From: Amniculibacterium aquaticum
GTDB lineage: Bacteria; Bacteroidota; Bacteroidia; Flavobacteriales; Weeksellaceae
DNA: 64,000 nucleotides
NCBI RefSeq assembly: GCF_003852705.1
Contig: NZ_REFA01000001.1
Span: 62,001-126,000, forward strand
Direction: 5' to 3'
Under the pieces are notes generated by a model. It made no database searches and was not told where the DNA came from. It saw only the letters and a program-made list of their open reading frames with translations. Below are positions 44,792-54,626 of this stretch, piece by piece. The position numbers and the translations under genes are program-made. The first letter of the stretch is position 1; each line of letters starts with the position of its first letter.

Positions 44792-45709
44792 ATGAAGAAA
44801 ATAGTGCTTCTTATTGCTTTGGGAATGGGATTGTCCCTATCTGCGCAGCAAAAAATGAAAGATTACAGTCGAATATTATACAGCAAAAGCATCTATGAAA
44901 TTGATGCGTTCCTTAGGGATGCGCATCCGGACGATCCTAAACGATCAGTCATGAAACCACGATTGATCAACCTTATCAACGATTATCTGAAAAAAGCAAG
45001 TCCAGAGGATCAAAGGGTTCCTGATTTGCAGGAGAAATTAGCGATGTTGAAAAGACGACCATCAACAAAAATCTCATTTGAAGAGATGAATGCCAACATC
45101 AAAAAGAAACAGATTGAATATTATCAGAAAAAATTGGCTGAGATTGAAAGTGGGAAATACAACCAGTCCATAAAAGGTGAAACATTGGCGAAAATAGAAA
45201 AAGCCGATAAAGATCTAAAATCTATAGAAAATTCTGAAGCCTACAAAGCAACCCTCGCCGCTGCTAAAGAAGATTTTAATAGGAAAAGTTCTTCAGCGTA
45301 TGTCCCTTCTGTTCAACCTAATGTGGCTTCCAAAAGTTCAGTAAACACATCAACATCAACAGCCATGATGAGCAGTTCCGAAGCCGAAGAATTTAAAATG
45401 TTGATGAACGAGTCTCCAGAAGAGCACAAAAGAAAAACCGTAGGCTTGTTGAATAAATTATTCGACAACGATCCCAGTAGCAAAGAAGTTATTGTAATGA
45501 TCGAAAACAAGTCCGACTGCGATATGATCATGAGAATAGAAGGTGTAGGGTACACCAAATACAGGCTTCCCATTGCTGCACATAGCGAAAACTCCATCGT
45601 GATCCCGAAAGGGAGCTACTTGTTCTCCAGTTTGTTGTGCGGTGCCCAGTATTCTTCACAAAAAACCATTCAAAAAAATATTATAGTCAGCTTGAGCAAT
45701 CCCAAATAA
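44792..45709 (+). CDS. secreted protein with DUF6759-like C-terminus
   Basis: 305 residues. The signal peptide is KKIVLLIALGMGLSLSAQQ; a helical, Lys-rich stretch (about 25-190) follows, with coiled-coil character. The C-terminal 70 residues (KEVIVMIENKSDCDMIMRI, GSYLFSSLLCGAQYSSQKT) resemble DUF6759 of Chryseobacterium-group proteins, with two Cys. The function is unknown. The next terminator is the hairpin at 45735. Confidence 0.6.
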   Translation: MKKIVLLIALGMGLSLSAQQKMKDYSRILYSKSIYEIDAFLRDAHPDDPKRSVMKPRLINLINDYLKKASPEDQRVPDLQEKLAMLKRRPSTKISFEEMNANIKKKQIEYYQKKLAEIESGKYNQSIKGETLAKIEKADKDLKSIENSEAYKATLAAAKEDFNRKSSSAYVPSVQPNVASKSSVNTSTSTAMMSSSEAEEFKMLMNESPEEHKRKTVGLLNKLFDNDPSSKEVIVMIENKSDCDMIMRIEGVGYTKYRLPIAAHSENSIVIPKGSYLFSSLLCGAQYSSQKTIQKNIIVSLSNPK

Positions 45710-45734
45710 ACGGACAATGCGAATGATAAACGCC

Positions 45735-45763
45735 ATCCAAGAAGAATTCTTCTTGGATTTTTT
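45735..45763 (+). terminator. perfect-palindrome terminator after the 44792 gene
   Basis: A 24-bp perfect palindrome, 45735-45758, is followed by T-rich sequence. Confidence 0.75.
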
Positions 45764-45815
45764 ATTTATTTTATGCCGAGTAGGGTCAAATGAAATTCAA
45801 CCCGTATAAAATTCT

Positions 45816-45823
45816 TACTTTTG
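45816..45823 (+). promoter_or_regulatory. -7 promoter element for trmB
   Basis: TACTTTTG, 21 bp before the trmB ATG. No -33 TTTG. Confidence 0.5.
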
Positions 45824-45843
45824 CAGCGTTTTTAAAATAAGTT

Positions 45844-46518
45844 ATGGGAAAAAATAAAATAGCACGATTCGAGGAAAATAAAACTTTACCCAATGTATTT
45901 CAGCCAACAAGAGACGAAGCACTTGGCGACTATGAACTGAAAGGAAAATGGAGAGAGAAGGTTTTTAAAAACGATAATCCCATAGTCTTAGAGCTTGGTT
46001 GTGGAAAAGGCGAATACACCGTTGGGTTGGCAAAGGCTTTTCCTGAAAAAAATTTTATAGGAATAGACATCAAAGGAGCACGATTTTGGTTCGGAGCCAA
46101 AGAAGCGCATACCCGTAACATGGGCAATGCGTGTTTCCTGAGAACACAAATAGAATTGGTCGATTGTTTCTTTGCGGAAAATGAAGTGGACGAAATCTGG
46201 ATTACCTTCCCGGATCCACAAATAAAATACAAAAGAACCAAGCACCGACTGACCCATCCGGATTTCCTAAACCGTTATAAAAAATTTCTAAAACCTGGCG
46301 GAACCATACATTTAAAAACGGATTCCGAATTTTTGCACGGCTACACACTTGGCCTGTTACAAGGTTTGGGCTATGAAATTATCACTGCACATCACGACAT
46401 CTATGGAGCTCCGGAATATGAGCCGGGAACCCCGTTGTTGCGAGACATACAGACCTATTACGAAGGACTTTTCTCGGCAAAAGGAAAAACCATTACCTAC
46501 ATCAAATTCAAAATTTAG
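45844..46518 (+). CDS. trmB: tRNA (guanine-N7-)-methyltransferase
   Basis: SAM-dependent methylation of G46 in the tRNA variable loop. 224 residues: the SAM motif ELGCGKGEYTVGLAKAFPEK, GIDIKGARFWFGAKEA, the ITFPDPQIKYKRTKHRLTHP segment unique to TrmB, and TDSEFLHGYTLGLLQ. Cytoplasmic. It converges on the DUF4407 gene with a shared terminator. Confidence 0.96.
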   Translation: MGKNKIARFEENKTLPNVFQPTRDEALGDYELKGKWREKVFKNDNPIVLELGCGKGEYTVGLAKAFPEKNFIGIDIKGARFWFGAKEAHTRNMGNACFLRTQIELVDCFFAENEVDEIWITFPDPQIKYKRTKHRLTHPDFLNRYKKFLKPGGTIHLKTDSEFLHGYTLGLLQGLGYEIITAHHDIYGAPEYEPGTPLLRDIQTYYEGLFSAKGKTITYIKFKI

Positions 46519-46546
46519 ATTTCTCGGGTTCGGGTAAGATTTACAC

Positions 46547-46576
46547 AAAAGGCTTGGTGCAAAAACCAAGCCTTTT
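46547..46576. terminator. bidirectional terminator between trmB and the DUF4407 gene
   Basis: A 12-bp stem (AAAAGGCTTGGT with ACCAAGCCTTTT) between two converging genes. Confidence 0.8.
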
Positions 46577-46583
46577 GTTGTAT

Positions 46584-47639
46584 TTAAAACTTGGACTTGT
46601 AGTCCTCAATTCTTTTGTCGGTTGCAAAATTTCCTTTCTCTATTTTTTCTTTCGAATACAAACGGTAGTCGTTTTCGGTCTTTTCCAAAAGATAATCGTA
46701 AGGACCCACCGATGAAATTAATTTTATCAGCACCGGCGAAATCTCCAAAGTGATGAAGAGTCCCATGATGAACATTGCAGCTACAGCCATGATTTTTGAG
46801 TTTTTGCCCAACTCGTCCAAAGCTTGCAGTCGAGCTGCAAAACCGTTGAAGCGATCTTCAGTTTTGTCGGTTTTCGTCCTTTCGGTTTCAATGTTGGTAT
46901 AGACTTTCGATATTTCTTTGTCCAAATATTCCAATCGAGGAGCCGTTTGTTTTTGATAATTTTCGAGATCTTGTTTTCTTTTTTCTTTCAGTTCTTCCTT
47001 TCTTTTGGCATTGGATCCATAACCGATTTTACCAGAAGTAAGCCCTGTTTTTGTACCTAAAATTTCTTTTTCCAGTTCTACAGCTGCAGAGTCGTACGAC
47101 TTTTGATAATCCGCTACTTTTTGTTGAATTTGTTTTTTTTCGGTTTCAAAAGGTCCGGATTGTTGCAGGATTCTTCCATTCATCTCGGTTTGCAACTGTT
47201 TCTTATTCCTTTCGATGATGGTGTTGAGCTGTTTGTTAATTTCCTTTTCAAAAATTTTTAACTCCAGAGGTTTAGAAATTACGATTCCTAGAAATCCCGC
47301 CAATATAAATCTCGGGATGGTCATCAGTATTTGATTCCAGAAACTTCCTGTTTTTTTGATGGACGAAACAATGTACCGATCCAGATTAAAAATCATTAAA
47401 CCCCAAAGAAGGGCAAAGCCAAGGGAAATCCATAAGTCATCGAAAATGGTGAAAATGGCATAAAAAGAGGAGAGTGCTGCAAATACCGCTGTGAACAGGA
47501 CGATGCCGCCAATTCCGGCAAACTTGTTCCATTCGCTGGGTGTTTTCTTTAAAATATGGATATTGCCACCGGAACAGATCAAAAGACTGTGCTGAAACCA
47601 ATTCATCCGATTTTGTGTTTTGTTGGTGTTGCTTTTCAT
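46584..47639 (-). CDS. DUF4407 domain membrane protein
   Basis: 351 residues. The N-terminal half has three to four membrane helices (about 38-60, 65-85, 105-125) with the DUF4407 segments NWFQHSLLICSGGN and GLMIFNLDRYIVSSI. A long coiled coil (about 140-265) with Lys/Glu repeats follows, then another helix near the C-terminus. Function unknown; no functional partner is visible. Confidence 0.85.
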   Translation of the reverse strand: MKSNTNKTQNRMNWFQHSLLICSGGNIHILKKTPSEWNKFAGIGGIVLFTAVFAALSSFYAIFTIFDDLWISLGFALLWGLMIFNLDRYIVSSIKKTGSFWNQILMTIPRFILAGFLGIVISKPLELKIFEKEINKQLNTIIERNKKQLQTEMNGRILQQSGPFETEKKQIQQKVADYQKSYDSAAVELEKEILGTKTGLTSGKIGYGSNAKRKEELKEKRKQDLENYQKQTAPRLEYLDKEISKVYTNIETERTKTDKTEDRFNGFAARLQALDELGKNSKIMAVAAMFIMGLFITLEISPVLIKLISSVGPYDYLLEKTENDYRLYSKEKIEKGNFATDKRIEDYKSKF

Positions 47640-47867
47640 GGCTTGCTTTTAGGTTGATGATTTTTAGTCTTGCATAAATTAGACCAAAGTAAAGTGCGGT
47701 ACTATGTTTTACCATGTACAGCGGTGAATTATATGTAAATTATTGAGGATCAGTTGTTAAAATTTTGAATTGATTGTTATGAACCCCTCGCGTATCCATA
47801 AACAATAAGAATTGAGTAGAAAGCATAAATTCAAAAGAGAAAGGCGGAGCAAATTTTATTAGTTTTG

Positions 47868-48422
47868 CTACTTCACCCGATCGGGGTTGTCTTTCAAAAA
47901 GCTTTCCCAACCGGTATATTTTTTATCCGTCAGCGTGTTGGACAAATTGAAATGGTGGCAAACCGCCACCGCCAAGCCGTCGGAAGCATCCAAATATTTT
48001 GTGGGAAATTCTTTCAGATTCAGAAGGTTTTTCAGCATTCCCGCAACTTGCTCTTTACTGGCATTTCCGTTGCCGGTAATGGCCATTTTTATTTTCTTTG
48101 GCGAGTATTCGGTTATTGGGACATCGCGATACAAGCTGGCCGCCATAGCAACTCCCTGTGCACGGCCCAACTTTAACATCGACTGGACATTTTTGCCGAA
48201 AAAGGGCGCCTCCAAAGCCACTTCATCCGGGTGGTACTCGTCGATTAATGCTAGGGTTTTATCAAAAATATATTTTAGCTTGGTTTCGTGATTGGGGTAT
48301 TTTTTCAAAATCAATTCGTGGATGGATACCAGATCCATTTTATTTTTTTTTACAGAAATTATCCCAAAACCCATTACGGTTGTCCCGGGGTCTATGCCCA
48401 ATATTATTCTCTCTACCTCCAT
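47868..48422 (-). CDS. ruvC: crossover junction endodeoxyribonuclease RuvC
   Basis: Holliday-junction resolvase, 184 residues. The catalytic acidic residues lie in ILGIDPGTTVMGFG, ALEAPFFGKN and YLDASDGLAVAVCHH. The frame could begin at a TTG at 48434, but ATG 48422 gives the normal MEVERIILGIDPGT start. It begins 15 bp after the membrane protein gene, in the same direction. ruvA/ruvB are not nearby. Confidence 0.95.
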   Translation of the reverse strand: MEVERIILGIDPGTTVMGFGIISVKKNKMDLVSIHELILKKYPNHETKLKYIFDKTLALIDEYHPDEVALEAPFFGKNVQSMLKLGRAQGVAMAASLYRDVPITEYSPKKIKMAITGNGNASKEQVAGMLKNLLNLKEFPTKYLDASDGLAVAVCHHFNLSNTLTDKKYTGWESFLKDNPDRVK

Positions 48423-48437
48423 GGATACAATCAAAAA

Positions 48438-48770
48438 TTACTGTCTCAGCGATTTGCTTTCCTTGAAACTGGCTATAAGATAGTATGCCACAAAAACGGT
48501 GGAAAATTTGATGATCGCCGGTACGGCCAATACAAAATCAAAAAGGATCAATCCGATCGTTACCAAAAGACCTATTCCTATGAAAGATATTCCTAATTTT
48601 TTTGACAAAGGCCATTCGGGGTGATCAACAAAATAGGACAATCCCCAACCCAATCCGAAAGCAGCGCCATAATACAAGTCCAAAAGCCACCCTTGGCTTC
48701 CAAAATAATAAAAATTGAGCATGAAACTGCCCACCGTCCCAATGATGAAAAACAATATCGCTTTTTGCAT
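48438..48770 (-). CDS. small four-helix membrane protein
   Basis: 110 residues, mostly hydrophobic, four predicted helices (MQKAILFFIIGTVGSFML; LYYGAAFGLGWGLSYFV; LGISFIGIGLLVTIGLI; IIKFSTVFVAYYLI). Not recognised. Placed just upstream of ruvC on the same strand. The function is unknown. Confidence 0.65.
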   Translation of the reverse strand: MQKAILFFIIGTVGSFMLNFYYFGSQGWLLDLYYGAAFGLGWGLSYFVDHPEWPLSKKLGISFIGIGLLVTIGLILFDFVLAVPAIIKFSTVFVAYYLIASFKESKSLRQ

Positions 48771-48916
48771 TATTCTAAATTTTTACAAATTTACCCAAAT
48801 ATTCAAGTTAAAGTCATGCGCAAAGCATAATTTGTTGTTTTAATAAAAAGAAAGTTATCGCTAATGTATTGATATGCAGTGAGTAGCATCCGATTAAATA
48901 TTATTTTTTAAATAAT

Positions 48917-48924
48917 TATATTTG
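48917..48924 (+). promoter_or_regulatory. -7 promoter element for icmF
   Basis: TATATTTG, 29 bp before the icmF ATG. Confidence 0.5.
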
Positions 48925-48952
48925 GCAAATTCTCAATTTTATAATATCATTT

Positions 48953-51900
48953 ATGGAAACTACAAAATACGATCCTAAAAATAAAGTGAGAGTGGTAACT
49001 GCCGCTGCACTTTTCGACGGTCACGATGCCGCCATCAACATCATGAGAAGAATGGTGCAAGCTACAGGTTGCGAAGTCATCCACTTGGGGCACGATAAGT
49101 CTGCCGAAGAAGTGGTGAATACCGCCATCCAAGAAGATGCCAACGCCATTGCTCTAACTTCTTATCAAGGGGGACACAACGAATATTTTAAATACATCTA
49201 CGATCTTTTAAAAGAAAGAAACTCGTCACAAATAAAAATCTTCGGCGGTGGAGGCGGAGTAATCCTACCGGAAGAAATCAGAGACTTGATGGATTACGGG
49301 ATTGATAGAATTTATTCTCCCGACGATGGTAGAGAACTCGGCCTGCAAGGCATGATCAACGATTTGGTGCAAAAATCCGATTTTGCAACAGGAGAATCAA
49401 TTTCTGTAGCCGACTTGGATGCCATTTCTTTTGACAATGCCAAATCCATTTCCCAAGTCATTTCTGCAGTTGAAAATTTTTCCGAAGAAAAACCGGAATT
49501 GGTTGCCGCATTAAAAGAAAAAACAAAAAATTCCAAAATCCCAATCATCGGAATTACCGGTACGGGTGGCGCAGGAAAATCGTCACTAACCGATGAGGTC
49601 GTAAGAAGATTTTTAAGATCCAATCCGGATAAGAATATTGCCATTATTTCTGTAGATCCATCCAAAAAGAAAACCGGTGGAGCCTTGTTGGGCGACAGAA
49701 TCCGCATGAACTCCATCAACGATGCAAGGGTCTATATGCGCTCTATGGCAACCAGAGAGAATAATGTTTCGGTATCGCCACACATTCATTCGGCTTTGGA
49801 TGTTTTAAAATTGGCACATCCGGACATCATTATTTTAGAAACTTCCGGTATTGGACAAAGCGGTTCGGAAATTACCGAAATTGCCGATGTCTCTGTTTAT
49901 GTAATGACTCCGGAATACGGTGCATCTACCCAATTGGAAAAAATCGACATGTTGGATTATGCCGATCTTGTTGTGCTGAACAAGTCCGACAAAAGAGGTG
50001 CCCTAGATGCATTGCAAGCAGTGAGGAAACAATTCCAAAGAAATCATACTTTGTTTGATAAAAAGTTGGATGAGATGCCGGTCTTTGCAACCAAAGCTTC
50101 GCAGTTCAACGATTGGGGGACAACGGATATGTACAATTCTTTGGTGGTGAAAATTAACGAGACCATCAAGGCGAAATATGGAGATGATGCCGTGTCTTTT
50201 GGCGAATATGTTGAACAAAATGTGTCGGACGACTCAACCATTATCCCACCAAAAAGGGTGAGATACCTTTCTGAAATTGTAGAAAATAACCGTATCTACG
50301 ATGCAGAGGTGGAGAACCAAGCGCTAATCGCTAAGAAAATGTATTTGATCGATGGGGCTAAAGTCTTGATCGATGACGACTTGCCAACTCAAGAAAAATT
50401 AGAAAAAGTTTTCATCAAAACCAAAAAAGATCTTTCAGAAGAAAATACAGCTTTCCTAAAAGGTTGGAAAAACTTTAAAGAAGAAATGTCCGGAGACGCA
50501 TACTCTTATTTTGTGAGAGGAAAAGAGATTAAGGTTGAAACCAAATACGAATCGCTTTCGCACCTGAAAATTCCTAAAATTTCCTTGCCAAAATTCCAAG
50601 ATTGGGGAGACCTTATCCGTTGGAAAGGGCAAGAAAATGTTCCGGGTCAATTTCCATTTACCGCAGGAATTTACCCCTTCAAAAGAACGGGCGAAGATCC
50701 TACAAGGATGTTTGCCGGAGAAGGTGGACCGGAAAGGACCAACCGTAGGTTCCATTATGTTTCTGCAGAAATGCCTGCCAAAAGACTTTCGACAGCATTT
50801 GACTCCGTAACTTTATACGGTCAAGATCCAGCTTTACCGCCGGATATCTATGGGAAAATTGGTAATGCCGGAGTGTCCATCGCAACGATAGACGATGCCA
50901 AAAAATTGTATTCCGGTTTTGATTTGGTAAATGCGCTTACTTCGGTTTCCATGACCATTAACGGACCGGCTCCCATGTTGTTGGCATTTTTCATGAATGC
51001 TGCTATTGATCAAAATGTCGAAAAATACATAGCTCAAGCTGAAAATAAAGCCGAATTAGAAGCGAAGATTGAAGCCAAACTTAAAGAAAAATACGACGAC
51101 AAAGGTCTGAAAAGACCGGTGTACAACGGAGAGCTTCCTGCATCCAACAACGGATTGGGTCTTAAATTGTTAGGATTGACCGGTAACGAAATCTTGGATG
51201 AAGAAACCTACAACCAAATAAAATATCAAACCATAGCAACGGTTAGGGGTACGGTTCAAGCCGATATTCTAAAGGAGGACCAAGCTCAGAATACTTGTAT
51301 TTTTTCCACAGAATTTGCCCTTCGTTTGATGGGGGATGTTCAGCAATATTTTATCGAGAATAAAGTGAGAAACTTCTACTCGGTTTCCATTTCCGGTTAC
51401 CACATTGCCGAGGCAGGTGCTAACCCGATTTCTCAATTGGCATTTACTTTGGCAAACGGATTTACCTATGTCGAATATTATTTAGCCAGAGGGATGGACA
51501 TTAACGATTTTGCACCGAACTTGTCCTTTTTCTTCTCCAACGGAATTGATCCGGAATATGCCGTAATCGGAAGGGTAGCAAGGAGAATTTGGGCAAAAGC
51601 CATGAAACTGAAATACGGAGCCGATGAAAGAAGTCAGATGCTGAAATACCACATTCAAACTTCAGGTCGATCCCTTCATGCTCAAGAAATTGATTTCAAC
51701 GATATTAGAACGACCCTTCAGGCTTTGTATGCAATCTACGACAACTGTAACTCTTTGCATACCAATGCGTACGACGAGGCAATTACGACCCCAACCGAAG
51801 AATCGGTAAGAAGGGCGATGGCGATACAGTTGATCATCAACAAAGAATTGGGCTTGGCGAAAAATGAAAATCCTCTTCAAGGTTCCTTCATCATCGAAGA

Positions 51901-52345
51901 ATTAACCAATTTGGTGGAAGAAGCGGTTTATGCAGAGTTTGATAGAATTACCGAAAGAGGCGGAGTTTTGGGAGCCATGGAAACCATGTATCAAAGATCC
52001 AAAATCCAAGAAGAATCTATGCATTACGAAATGCTGAAACATACCGGCGAATATCCGATTATTGGGGTGAATACTTTCTTAGGCAAAGATGGCTCTCCAA
52101 CGGTGCTTCCGGGAGAAGTTATCCGATCTACAGAAGAGGAAAAACAACAGCAAATCGAGAGTTTGACCAATTTCCAACAGTCCAACGATGCACTGACAAC
52201 CCAATGGTTACGAGAATTGCAATTGGCAGCCATCAACCAAAAAAATCTTTTTGAAGTCATGATGGAAGCCGTGAAATTCTGTTCTTTAGGACAAATTACC
52301 AACGCACTTTTCGAAGTAGGAGGTAAGTACAGAAGAAATATGTAA
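48953..52345 (+). CDS. icmF: fused isobutyryl-CoA mutase (IcmF)
   Basis: Adenosylcobalamin-dependent rearrangement of isobutyryl-CoA and n-butyryl-CoA. 1130 residues in the IcmF order: an N-terminal B12 domain (about 10-150; lower-ligand His24 in [10 protein letters not shown]), a MeaB-like GTPase chaperone (about 195-510; P-loop [12 protein letters not shown]) and the mutase barrel (about 560-1130). The residues that set specificity are Phe587 ([10 protein letters not shown]) and Gln779 ([11 protein letters not shown]), the isobutyryl type; methylmalonyl mutases have Tyr and Arg there. A Lys/Glu-rich insert of roughly 50 residues sits between them (about 685-745). Apparent full length. Confidence 0.93.
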   Translation: METTKYDPKNKVRVVTAAALFDGHDAAINIMRRMVQATGCEVIHLGHDKSAEEVVNTAIQEDANAIALTSYQGGHNEYFKYIYDLLKERNSSQIKIFGGGGGVILPEEIRDLMDYGIDRIYSPDDGRELGLQGMINDLVQKSDFATGESISVADLDAISFDNAKSISQVISAVENFSEEKPELVAALKEKTKNSKIPIIGITGTGGAGKSSLTDEVVRRFLRSNPDKNIAIISVDPSKKKTGGALLGDRIRMNSINDARVYMRSMATRENNVSVSPHIHSALDVLKLAHPDIIILETSGIGQSGSEITEIADVSVYVMTPEYGASTQLEKIDMLDYADLVVLNKSDKRGALDALQAVRKQFQRNHTLFDKKLDEMPVFATKASQFNDWGTTDMYNSLVVKINETIKAKYGDDAVSFGEYVEQNVSDDSTIIPPKRVRYLSEIVENNRIYDAEVENQALIAKKMYLIDGAKVLIDDDLPTQEKLEKVFIKTKKDLSEENTAFLKGWKNFKEEMSGDAYSYFVRGKEIKVETKYESLSHLKIPKISLPKFQDWGDLIRWKGQENVPGQFPFTAGIYPFKRTGEDPTRMFAGEGGPERTNRRFHYVSAEMPAKRLSTAFDSVTLYGQDPALPPDIYGKIGNAGVSIATIDDAKKLYSGFDLVNALTSVSMTINGPAPMLLAFFMNAAIDQNVEKYIAQAENKAELEAKIEAKLKEKYDDKGLKRPVYNGELPASNNGLGLKLLGLTGNEILDEETYNQIKYQTIATVRGTVQADILKEDQAQNTCIFSTEFALRLMGDVQQYFIENKVRNFYSVSISGYHIAEAGANPISQLAFTLANGFTYVEYYLARGMDINDFAPNLSFFFSNGIDPEYAVIGRVARRIWAKAMKLKYGADERSQMLKYHIQTSGRSLHAQEIDFNDIRTTLQALYAIYDNCNSLHTNAYDEAITTPTEESVRRAMAIQLIINKELGLAKNENPLQGSFIIEELTNLVEEAVYAEFDRITERGGVLGAMETMYQRSKIQEESMHYEMLKHTGEYPIIGVNTFLGKDGSPTVLPGEVIRSTEEEKQQQIESLTNFQQSNDALTTQWLRELQLAAINQKNLFEVMMEAVKFCSLGQITNALFEVGGKYRRNM

Positions 52346-52371
52346 TTTCTAAAAATGTATAAATAACTGAG

Positions 52372-52398
52372 AGGGACAATTTTGTTGTCCCTTTTTTT
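52372..52398 (+). terminator. terminator after icmF
   Basis: The stem AGGGACAA/TTGTCCCT is followed by a run of T, 27 bp after the stop codon. Confidence 0.75.
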
Positions 52399-52475
52399 GT
52401 TGACCCTTTTCTGAATTGGTTTTTTAGAATTTAGTTTCTAATTTTTGGATTCTAAATAATTCGGATTAAAAACAG

Positions 52476-52483
52476 TACATTTG
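52476..52483 (+). promoter_or_regulatory. -7 promoter element for pdxA
   Basis: TACATTTG, 34 bp before the pdxA ATG. Confidence 0.5.
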
Positions 52484-52516
52484 TGAGATTTTTAATAGGT
52501 AAAACAATTCTGAACC

Positions 52517-53608
52517 ATGAGCGATCACAAGCAACATAAGGTAAAAGTAGGTATTTCTGTAGGCGATTTCAATGGAATAGGCCCAGAAATTATCATGAAA
52601 GCATTGAAGGATAAAGAGATTACAGATTTCTTCACACCCGTAATCTTTGCTTCAGGAAAATTGTTTACCTACCAAAAGAATATTTTCAAACTCAACCTGA
52701 ATTTTCATTATATTACCGAAGCTGGACAGGCCCAACATGGAAAACTGAATATGGTGAACTTGTGGAAGGACAATGTGAATGTGGATCTGGGAAAACCTAC
52801 CGAAGAATCGACCAGAATGGCGATAGATTCTTTAGAAGCGGCCACTACAGCCTTAATGAACGGCGATATTGATGTATTGGTAACGGCGCCCATCAATAAA
52901 GATGAAATGATGAAGAACGGCTTCAAACATGCCGGACATACGGGTTTTCTGGAAGAGAAATTTGGAAAAAAAGGCTTGATGTTTTTGGTGACCGACGATC
53001 TGAAAGTAGCCGTTTCTACACACCACATCCCACTGTCTGAAGTGGCAGGAAATATCACCAAAGAAAAAATTAAGAAACAAGTTAAAGAACTTAACCGCTG
53101 TTTAATTGAAGATTTCTGCATACAAAAACCCAAAATCGCACTCTTGGGACTCAATCCACATGCTGGAGATGGCGGGGTAATTGGGAAAGAAGAGATAGAA
53201 GTGATAGAGCCGGCAATCAAAGAATTGTTCGAATCGGGAATTATGGCTTTTGGTCCCTATCCTGCAGACAGTTTCTTTCAGCCTGAAAAATATAAAAATT
53301 TCGATGCTGTTTTGGCCATGTATCACGATCAGGGTTTGGCTCCTTTCAAAACCTTAGCCTACAAAGAAGGTGTTAATTATACCGCCGGGTTGCCTTTCGT
53401 AAGAACTTCTCCGGATCATGGTGTGGCGTATGACATTGCCGGAAAAAATTTGGCCGATGAACAAAGTTTTTTGGAGGCTGTCTTTACCGGGATTTCTATT
53501 TTTAATAACAGAAAAGAATATCAAGACTTGTCCGAAGGACGATTGAGGGTGAAGAAAAACCAACAAGATTCCGGTGTTGATGAGGATTTGTCGGCATTGG
53601 ATAAGTAA
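52517..53608 (+). CDS. pdxA: 4-hydroxythreonine-4-phosphate dehydrogenase
   Basis: NAD-dependent step of pyridoxal phosphate synthesis, 363 residues. ISVGDFNGIGPEIIMKAL, VLVTAPINKDEM, GLNPHAGDGGVIGKEE and AMYHDQGLAPFKTL (with the metal-binding His) are PdxA signatures, as is LPFVRTSPDHGVAYDIAGK. A Lys/Glu tail of about 25 residues is added. PLP made here serves tryptophanase and the aminotransferases of this window. Confidence 0.95.
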   Translation: MSDHKQHKVKVGISVGDFNGIGPEIIMKALKDKEITDFFTPVIFASGKLFTYQKNIFKLNLNFHYITEAGQAQHGKLNMVNLWKDNVNVDLGKPTEESTRMAIDSLEAATTALMNGDIDVLVTAPINKDEMMKNGFKHAGHTGFLEEKFGKKGLMFLVTDDLKVAVSTHHIPLSEVAGNITKEKIKKQVKELNRCLIEDFCIQKPKIALLGLNPHAGDGGVIGKEEIEVIEPAIKELFESGIMAFGPYPADSFFQPEKYKNFDAVLAMYHDQGLAPFKTLAYKEGVNYTAGLPFVRTSPDHGVAYDIAGKNLADEQSFLEAVFTGISIFNNRKEYQDLSEGRLRVKKNQQDSGVDEDLSALDK

Positions 53609-53623
53609 CAGTTCAACAAGGAT

Positions 53624-53651
53624 TAAACCTTTTGCTGTAAGGTAAGGTTTA
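53624..53651 (+). terminator. weak terminator-like hairpin after pdxA
   Basis: TAAACCTT and AAGGTTTA form an 8-bp stem with a loose loop; the following T-run is broken (ATTTCTT). Its function is uncertain. Confidence 0.35.
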
Positions 53652-53677
53652 TTTCTTAGATAAAAAATATTAAAACA

Positions 53678-53708
53678 TTTGTTAAATTAAAAAAAAAGCG
53701 TAATTTTG
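53678..53708 (+). promoter_or_regulatory. promoter of yceD-rpmF
   Basis: TTTG (53678-53681), 19 bp, TAATTTTG (53701-53708). A full match, 12 bp before ATG 53721, so the leader is only a few bases. Confidence 0.75.
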
Positions 53709-53720
53709 CGCACTCATTTT

Positions 53721-54248
53721 ATGGACAAATTAAGAAACTATGAGGTGAGCTTTTCCGGGTTGAAAGAAGGAAAACACAACTTTCAATTCCAGATAGGAAC
53801 ATCGTTCTTTGAACTTTTTGATACTGAACAAGAATTTACAAATCCAAAGATTGTAGCAGATGTGCTGTTGGATAAACATTCTACCTTTTTAGAATTTTGG
53901 GTGAAAACCTCAGGGACGGTAGAGCTGGTTTGTGATATATCAAACGAATCGTTTGATTGCCCAATAGAAAATGAAGCAAAATTTTTGGTGAAATTTGGAG
54001 AAGAATACGACGATAGCAACGAAGAGGTGATCACCATTCCTCAGCACGATTTTGCCTTCAATATTTCGCAAGTGGTTTACGAAAATGTAACCCTTGCCAT
54101 TCCAATGAAGAAAATTTCTCCCAATCTGAGAGACGAAGATTTGGAAATTCTCAATAAGTTCAGTGTTAATGAAATTATAGAAGAAGAGCAACGAGAAGAA
54201 ATAGATCCTCGTTGGGAAGCATTGAAACAGTTTAAAAATAAAAATTAA
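53721..54248 (+). CDS. yceD: YceD/DUF177 family protein
   Basis: 175 residues. DUF177 proteins occur next to rpmF in most bacteria and are linked to 23S rRNA biogenesis. Here LVCDISNESFDCPIENEAKFLVKF carries two Cys and a beta-sheet core; the acidic C-terminus includes EEIDPRWEALKQF. The frame extends to 53706 (TTG), but ATG 53721 is chosen since the promoter overlaps the earlier start. rpmF starts 60 bp downstream. Confidence 0.85.
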   Translation: MDKLRNYEVSFSGLKEGKHNFQFQIGTSFFELFDTEQEFTNPKIVADVLLDKHSTFLEFWVKTSGTVELVCDISNESFDCPIENEAKFLVKFGEEYDDSNEEVITIPQHDFAFNISQVVYENVTLAIPMKKISPNLRDEDLEILNKFSVNEIIEEEQREEIDPRWEALKQFKNKN

Positions 54249-54308
54249 ATAGTTTAAAAATATGATGAGATGATGAATCTCATCGCTCATCAATTAAAAT
54301 TATTAGAC

Positions 54309-54509
54309 ATGGCACATCCAAAGAGAAGACAGTCATCTACAAGAAGAGACAAAAGAAGAACCCACTATAAGGCAGTGGCGCCACAATTGGCTAAAGATGC
54401 AACAACAGGTGAACTACACTTGTTCCACAGAGCGCATTGGCATGAAGGAAAACTTTACTACAAAGGTAAAGTAGTATTGGAAAAAGAGGTAGCATCTACT
54501 GAAGAGTAA
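54309..54509 (+). CDS. rpmF: 50S ribosomal protein L32
   Basis: 66 residues. [22 protein letters not shown] is the L32 start. The zinc-binding Cys of some L32 forms are absent ([16 protein letters not shown]), so it is the Cys-free type. The frame begins earlier (54270) but ATG 54309 gives the family N-terminus. Confidence 0.95.
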   Translation: MAHPKRRQSSTRRDKRRTHYKAVAPQLAKDATTGELHLFHRAHWHEGKLYYKGKVVLEKEVASTEE

Positions 54510-54537
54510 GAAAAGCGGTAAAACCCTTTATTTATAC

Positions 54538-54575
54538 AAAAACCACTCAAAATAATCATTTTTGAGTGGTTTTTT
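54538..54575 (+). terminator. terminator after rpmF
   Basis: AAAAACCACTCAAAA with TTTTTGAGTGGTTTTTT forms a 14-bp stem ending in T-rich sequence. Confidence 0.75.
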
Positions 54576-54597
54576 GTTGTTTTTTGTAAAAAAATGG

Positions 54598-54605
54598 TAT
54601 CTTTG
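54598..54605 (+). promoter_or_regulatory. -7 promoter element for accB
   Basis: TATCTTTG, 21 bp before ATG 54627, just after the rpmF terminator, with a TTG at 54577-54579 (18-bp spacing). Confidence 0.55.
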
Positions 54606-54626
54606 GGCATTAATAAAAACGACTAT

